In this document: one piece after another, positions 60,979 through 64,000 of the stretch
Position numbering within the stretch: position 1 is the first letter of the stretch
How the letters are laid out: every line of letters starts with the position of its first letter
Assembly (NCBI GenBank): GCA_964443135.1
Contig: CAYUBQ010000013.1
Coordinates: 18,203-82,202, forward strand
Length of the DNA: 64,000 bases
Origin: JAIPEI01 sp964443135
GTDB lineage: Bacteria; Desulfobacterota; DSM-4660; Desulfatiglandales; HGW-15
Reading direction: 5' to 3'
Notes under the pieces: generated by a model
What the model was told of the DNA's origin: nothing
Database searches by the model: none
The model's input: only the letters and a program-made list of their open reading frames with translations
Made by a program: the position numbers and the translations under genes

Positions 60979-62079
60979 TCAATGCCCGCCGGTGTAGGGA
61001 ATGCCGTAAAAGGTCCGGTAGAACCGGTCCACGTAAGTCTGCATGTCGATGTCGGCGAACCGGTCCGGATGCAGCTTCTTCGCCATCCAGAGCTCACCCA
61101 GGCCGATGGACTCGGGACAGGGGTGTCCCCAGGGCTTGACGTACTCCGGCGACACGTAGATACGGTCCGTCTTGACGGCTCGGACAGGCTGCCAGGCCGG
61201 GTCGTTCCGGATCTCCTCCGCCACGAACCGATACCGGTCCTGGGTGAAGATCACCTCGGGGTTCCAGCGGAGCACATCCTCCATGCCGACCTTCTGGTAG
61301 CCGTTGAGCTCGGCGGCCACGTTCAGCCCCCCGGAGCGTTCCATGATCACCATGGCGTACTTGCCGTGTCCCATGGAGTACAGCTTGGGGTAGGCCATGT
61401 AGGTGGTGACGCGCTCCTCCCGCGTCATGTCGGACAGGCGGGATTCCACCAGGCCCCGGTTTTGCATGATGTGATCGACCAGCGATCGGGCGCGCTTCTC
61501 CTTGCCCAGGATCTTTCCCAGCAGCAGGACCCCCTCCTCGAGGCCTTCGGTGTAAGCCCTGTCCGGGTCCTTCAGCCTGGGGTTCAGCACCGAGGCCTCC
61601 AGGTACTCGGCCGAGTAGAGAGAGATGCCCACCACCGGGATCCCCACGGCCTCCAGCTGCTTGCCGACGGTCTCGATGGCGTAGTGGGTTACGATGACCA
61701 GGTCCGGGTCCAGGGCCAGGACCGACTCCACGTTGACGGTGCGGAGGTCCCCCGGCGTGGCCACGTTGTCGATGGCGGGCCAGGCCTTCTTGATGCCTTC
61801 GGAGATGTACTTGGGCCAGCGTTCCAGGACGCCCACGATCTGGTCCTGGGCGCCCAGCTCCAGGGAGATGATCAGGGCGTGGTGCATCAGTACCACCACC
61901 CGATCCACCTCCTTGGGAATGGCGACCTCTCGCCCGAGCTGATCGACGATGGTCCGGCGTTCCTCCGCGGCCCATGGAGCCGGGGGGATCAACAGTGCGG
62001 CCGACAGCAGGAGTCCCAGGATCATGAGGACGGCCTGGTTCAGCATAGCGTTCGGTGAGGTCCGGGTCTTGCGCTTCAT
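60979..62079 (-). CDS. periplasmic substrate-binding protein of the FecB/BtuF type
   Basis: 366 residues. A signal peptide (MLNQAVLMILGLLLSAALLI to about residue 37) precedes RTIVDQLGREVAIPKEVDRVVVL, quoted DQLGREVAIPKEVDRVV, the usual FecB-type entry strand. LALDPDLVIVTHYA and WNPEVIFTQD are the two half-site strands on either side of a long helix. The ligand is not fixed; related MolA proteins bind molybdate and tungstate. Start ATG 62079 follows AAAGGA. First gene of the importer operon, divergent from the molybdoenzyme gene. Confidence 0.9.
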   Translation of the reverse strand: MKRKTRTSPNAMLNQAVLMILGLLLSAALLIPPAPWAAEERRTIVDQLGREVAIPKEVDRVVVLMHHALIISLELGAQDQIVGVLERWPKYISEGIKKAWPAIDNVATPGDLRTVNVESVLALDPDLVIVTHYAIETVGKQLEAVGIPVVGISLYSAEYLEASVLNPRLKDPDRAYTEGLEEGVLLLGKILGKEKRARSLVDHIMQNRGLVESRLSDMTREERVTTYMAYPKLYSMGHGKYAMVIMERSGGLNVAAELNGYQKVGMEDVLRWNPEVIFTQDRYRFVAEEIRNDPAWQPVRAVKTDRIYVSPEYVKPWGHPCPESIGLGELWMAKKLHPDRFADIDMQTYVDRFYRTFYGIPYTGGH

Positions 62080-62203
62080 AGAGGGTTCCTTTGCAGGGCG
62101 GCAAGTTCGTCGAGCCAACACACGGGATGCCGGGCCGCCGCGCCGGCCGGTTCGTGCTGGGAAAACCTCGGGCGGGTCCTACTGCTCTCCAGATGTCCCT
62201 TCG

Positions 62204-62232
62204 AGCATAGGGAAGACCTGGTGTTGTGTCAA
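62204..62232 (-). promoter_or_regulatory. promoter of the FecBCD-type importer operon
   Basis: On the minus strand TTGACA (62232-62227) and TATGCT (62209-62204, four of six) are separated by 17 nt, 125 nt upstream of the binding-protein start. The -35 lies inside the palindrome at 62227-62240. The leader 62080-62203 shows no known riboswitch by eye. Confidence 0.6.
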
Positions 62233-62240
62233 GCTTGACA
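62227..62240. promoter_or_regulatory. perfect palindrome over the divergent promoter region (candidate operator)
   Basis: TGTCAAGCTTGACA is a perfect 14-bp palindrome. It covers the importer -35 and presents TTGACA on both strands. A 13-bp unit TGACAGAACCCGC repeats directly (62236-62248, 62249-62261) toward the molybdoenzyme gene. Together these look like a regulator site shared by both transcription units. In the 314-nt gap I see no other feature. Confidence 0.45.
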
Positions 62241-62393
62241 GAACCCGCTGACAGAACCCGCACCCGGCCCCGGGTGATGTAGAGGGGTTGCATACCCTAC
62301 GGCTTCGGGTGGACTTTCCGTGGACGATGGTGAATACTGCAGCCGTTCAGGTGAGAGAGTGTCATTCGGTGCAGGCTGACGGAGGGAGCTGTT

Positions 62394-64000
62394 ATGGCTC
62401 AGTTCAAGTACGCCGACGTGGAAAGGGAGCTCGAGGTCTACGGGTACGACCAAGTCGTGAAGAGCCACTGCCGGATGTGCCACGGCGGGTGCGGGGTGCT
62501 GGTTTACCTGAAGAACGGCCGAATCGAGAAGATCTCCGGGGACCCGGACTGTCCCATCAACCACGGCACGCTCTGCTCCAAGGGCATCGGATCGACCCAG
62601 CTGGTCTACCACCCCGACCGGCTGACCCACCCGGTCCGCCGGGTCGGACCCAGGGGGGGCGGCCGGTGGGAGCGCATCTCCTGGGACGAGGCCCTGGACG
62701 CGATCGCCGAGAGGATCCTCCGGTACAAGGAGGAGCACGGCGCGGAGTCCATCGTCCTCGGCTACGGTACGGGGCGGGACAACGAGGCGGTGATCTACCG
62801 ATTCGCCAACCTCCTCGGCTCCCCGAACGTCCTGACGGCCGGCCACTTCTGCTACGGACCGAGGATCGCCACCACCATCATCACCTGCGGCACCAACCCG
62901 ATCGCGGACTACGAGAACCATCCCCGGTGCATCATGGTCTGGGGCAACAACGTGGTGATCAGCAACCCGGACTGCTACAAGGGGGAGTCCTTCTCCCAGG
63001 CCCTGGACGCCGGGGCCAAGCTCATCGCCGTGGATCCCCGGCTCACCCGGATCGCGGCGCGGGCGGACGTGTGGCTGCCCCTGAGGCCGGGCACGGACAC
63101 GGCCCTGGCCCTGGGCATGCTCCACGTGATCGTCCACGAGGAGCTCTACGACAAGGAGTTCGTGGAGGATCACGTCTACGGGTGGGAGCCTTTTGTGGAG
63201 CGGGTCGACGACTATCCGCCGGAGCGGGTGGAGAAGATCACCTGGGTCCCGGCGGAGAAGATTCGGGAGGCGGCCCGGCTCTTCGCCACCACCAAGCCCG
63301 CCGTGATCCAGTGGGGTGTGGCGATCGAGCAGCAGGTCAACTGCGCGGACAACAACCGGGCGCTCCTGGCCCTCATGGGCATCACGGGCAACATCGACGC
63401 CAAGGGGGGGCAGGTCCTGTTCAAGCCGCCGAGGATCGTCAACGTGGGCCGGTTCGGCGCCCACGACATGCTCCCGCCCGAGCAGGCCGAGAAGCGGCTG
63501 GGCGGGGACCGGTTCAGGCTGGCCGGCAACTTCGCCATCATCAACCCCAAGTGCGTCTGGGACGCCGTGCTCGACGAAAAACCCTACCCCGTGAAGATGC
63601 TCTTCTTCATCAGCTCCAACCCGGTGATCACCCGGGGCAACGCCCGGGAGGTGTACCGGGCCCTGGAGGCCGTGGACTTCCACGTGGTGGCGGACTTCTT
63701 CCTGACCCCCACGGCCGAGCTGGCGGACATCGTCCTGCCCGCGGCCACCTGGCTGGAGATGGACTACGTGGGCGACTTCTGGAAGCGCCACGGGTACCTC
63801 CTGCCCAGGCGGAAGGCCGTCCAGATCGGGGAGTGCCGCTCGGACCACGAGATGCTCAACGACCTGGCCCACCGGGTCGGGCAGGGGGAGTTCTGGTGGG
63901 AGGAGTTCGAGGGGGCCCTGGACTTCATCCTCAGGCCCATGGGCTTGACCTGGAAGGAGTTCAAGGAGATGGAATACGTCCGGGGCGAGGTGGCCTACCG
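62394..64000 (+). CDS. molybdopterin (bis-MGD) oxidoreductase, 3' end off window
   Basis: About 535 residues visible; the gene continues beyond the right edge. N-terminal [4Fe-4S] site C26-X2-C29-X3-C33-X27-C61, then RWERISWDEALDAIAERI, GSPNVLTAGHFCYGPR (C153 the probable Mo/W ligand), WGNNVVISNPD, VDPRLTRIAARADVWLPLRP, PVITRGNAR and DFFLTPTAELADIVLPAATWLE, the last two part of the cofactor-binding region. The pattern is of the Cys-ligated DMSO-reductase-superfamily branch that includes thiosulfate/polysulfide reductases and acetylene hydratase; the latter's key Asp (C-x-x-C-D) is His30 here. No TAT signal, so cytoplasmic. ATG 62394 follows GGAGGGAG. Confidence 0.9.
   Translation, partial: MAQFKYADVERELEVYGYDQVVKSHCRMCHGGCGVLVYLKNGRIEKISGDPDCPINHGTLCSKGIGSTQLVYHPDRLTHPVRRVGPRGGGRWERISWDEALDAIAERILRYKEEHGAESIVLGYGTGRDNEAVIYRFANLLGSPNVLTAGHFCYGPRIATTIITCGTNPIADYENHPRCIMVWGNNVVISNPDCYKGESFSQALDAGAKLIAVDPRLTRIAARADVWLPLRPGTDTALALGMLHVIVHEELYDKEFVEDHVYGWEPFVERVDDYPPERVEKITWVPAEKIREAARLFATTKPAVIQWGVAIEQQVNCADNNRALLALMGITGNIDAKGGQVLFKPPRIVNVGRFGAHDMLPPEQAEKRLGGDRFRLAGNFAIINPKCVWDAVLDEKPYPVKMLFFISSNPVITRGNAREVYRALEAVDFHVVADFFLTPTAELADIVLPAATWLEMDYVGDFWKRHGYLLPRRKAVQIGECRSDHEMLNDLAHRVGQGEFWWEEFEGALDFILRPMGLTWKEFKEMEYVRGEVAY

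Noticed and set aside
62080..62203. Riboswitch (Moco or cobalamin) in the importer leader
   Set aside because: I looked for the conserved blocks of both classes and saw none; a covariance-model search would decide.
62394..64000. Acetylene hydratase assignment for the molybdoenzyme
   Set aside because: Overall similarity is suggestive, but the catalytic Asp next to the cluster Cys is His30 here, so only the broader family is called.

Overview
The window is visibly GC-rich, densely coded bacterial chromosome. Gene order and content point to an anaerobic member of the Desulfobacterota (former Deltaproteobacteria): xerC-hslV-hslU followed by argB-argD-argF-argG-argH, a complete lysine cluster that uses LL-diaminopimelate aminotransferase, a two-gene SufC/SufB pair, a 4-hydroxybutyryl-CoA dehydratase-type enzyme, and a cytoplasmic molybdopterin enzyme. 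The phylum call is inference from gene content; no rRNA is present.

Left part (1-25.8 kb). A minus-strand block holds a truncated kinase-like gene, a cobalamin-type radical SAM enzyme, the 4-hydroxybutyryl-CoA dehydratase-like enzyme and a secreted LysM protein. It diverges from smc, which is followed by ftsY and a thioesterase. Then come a second radical SAM gene, a metallo-beta-lactamase-fold hydrolase, sufC-sufB, an apparently split RdgC pair and a CBS-domain protein. A minus-strand branched-chain amino acid importer (livK-H-M-G-F), a MogA/MoaB-type protein and a second EF-G (fusA2-type) complete the block.

Centre (26.1-43.1 kb). About 17 kb of plus-strand genes with few gaps: xerC, hslV, hslU, argB, D, F, G, H, an LptM/YifL-like lipoprotein, lysA, dapF, dapA, dapB, dapL, folK, a small membrane protein, a transaldolase-like aldolase and a lytic transglycosylase. 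Arginine and lysine/peptidoglycan precursor synthesis are therefore next to each other. tRNA-Gly(GCC) and tRNA-Cys(GCA) follow, with a promoter and a terminator after each tRNA, and then a remnant of a cysteine-rich gene.

Right part (43.9-64 kb). A globin-PsiE membrane sensor, an orphan ParA, the giant helicase HrpA, a DUF2905 protein, a stand-alone LigD phosphoesterase domain, a divergent Nudix protein, a ferritin-like protein, an MRB1590-type ABC ATPase, an RluA-type pseudouridine synthase, an APC permease with a degenerate EIIA-like tail, a sugar isomerase and a broken PAS-GGDEF gene. The last 5 kb hold a FecBCD-type importer operon with an internally deleted ModA-like gene at its end. This operon is divergent from a Mo/W-bis-MGD oxidoreductase, and a perfect palindrome lies over the shared promoter region. 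The simplest reading is a molybdate/tungstate-like importer serving the neighbouring Mo/W enzyme; this is inference.

Non-coding structure includes a family of about 105-bp MITE-like repeats (three copies plus a solo end), a separate 141-bp inverted-repeat element between argB and argD, a GA-rich tandem repeat, several strong terminators, and hairpins between the liv genes.
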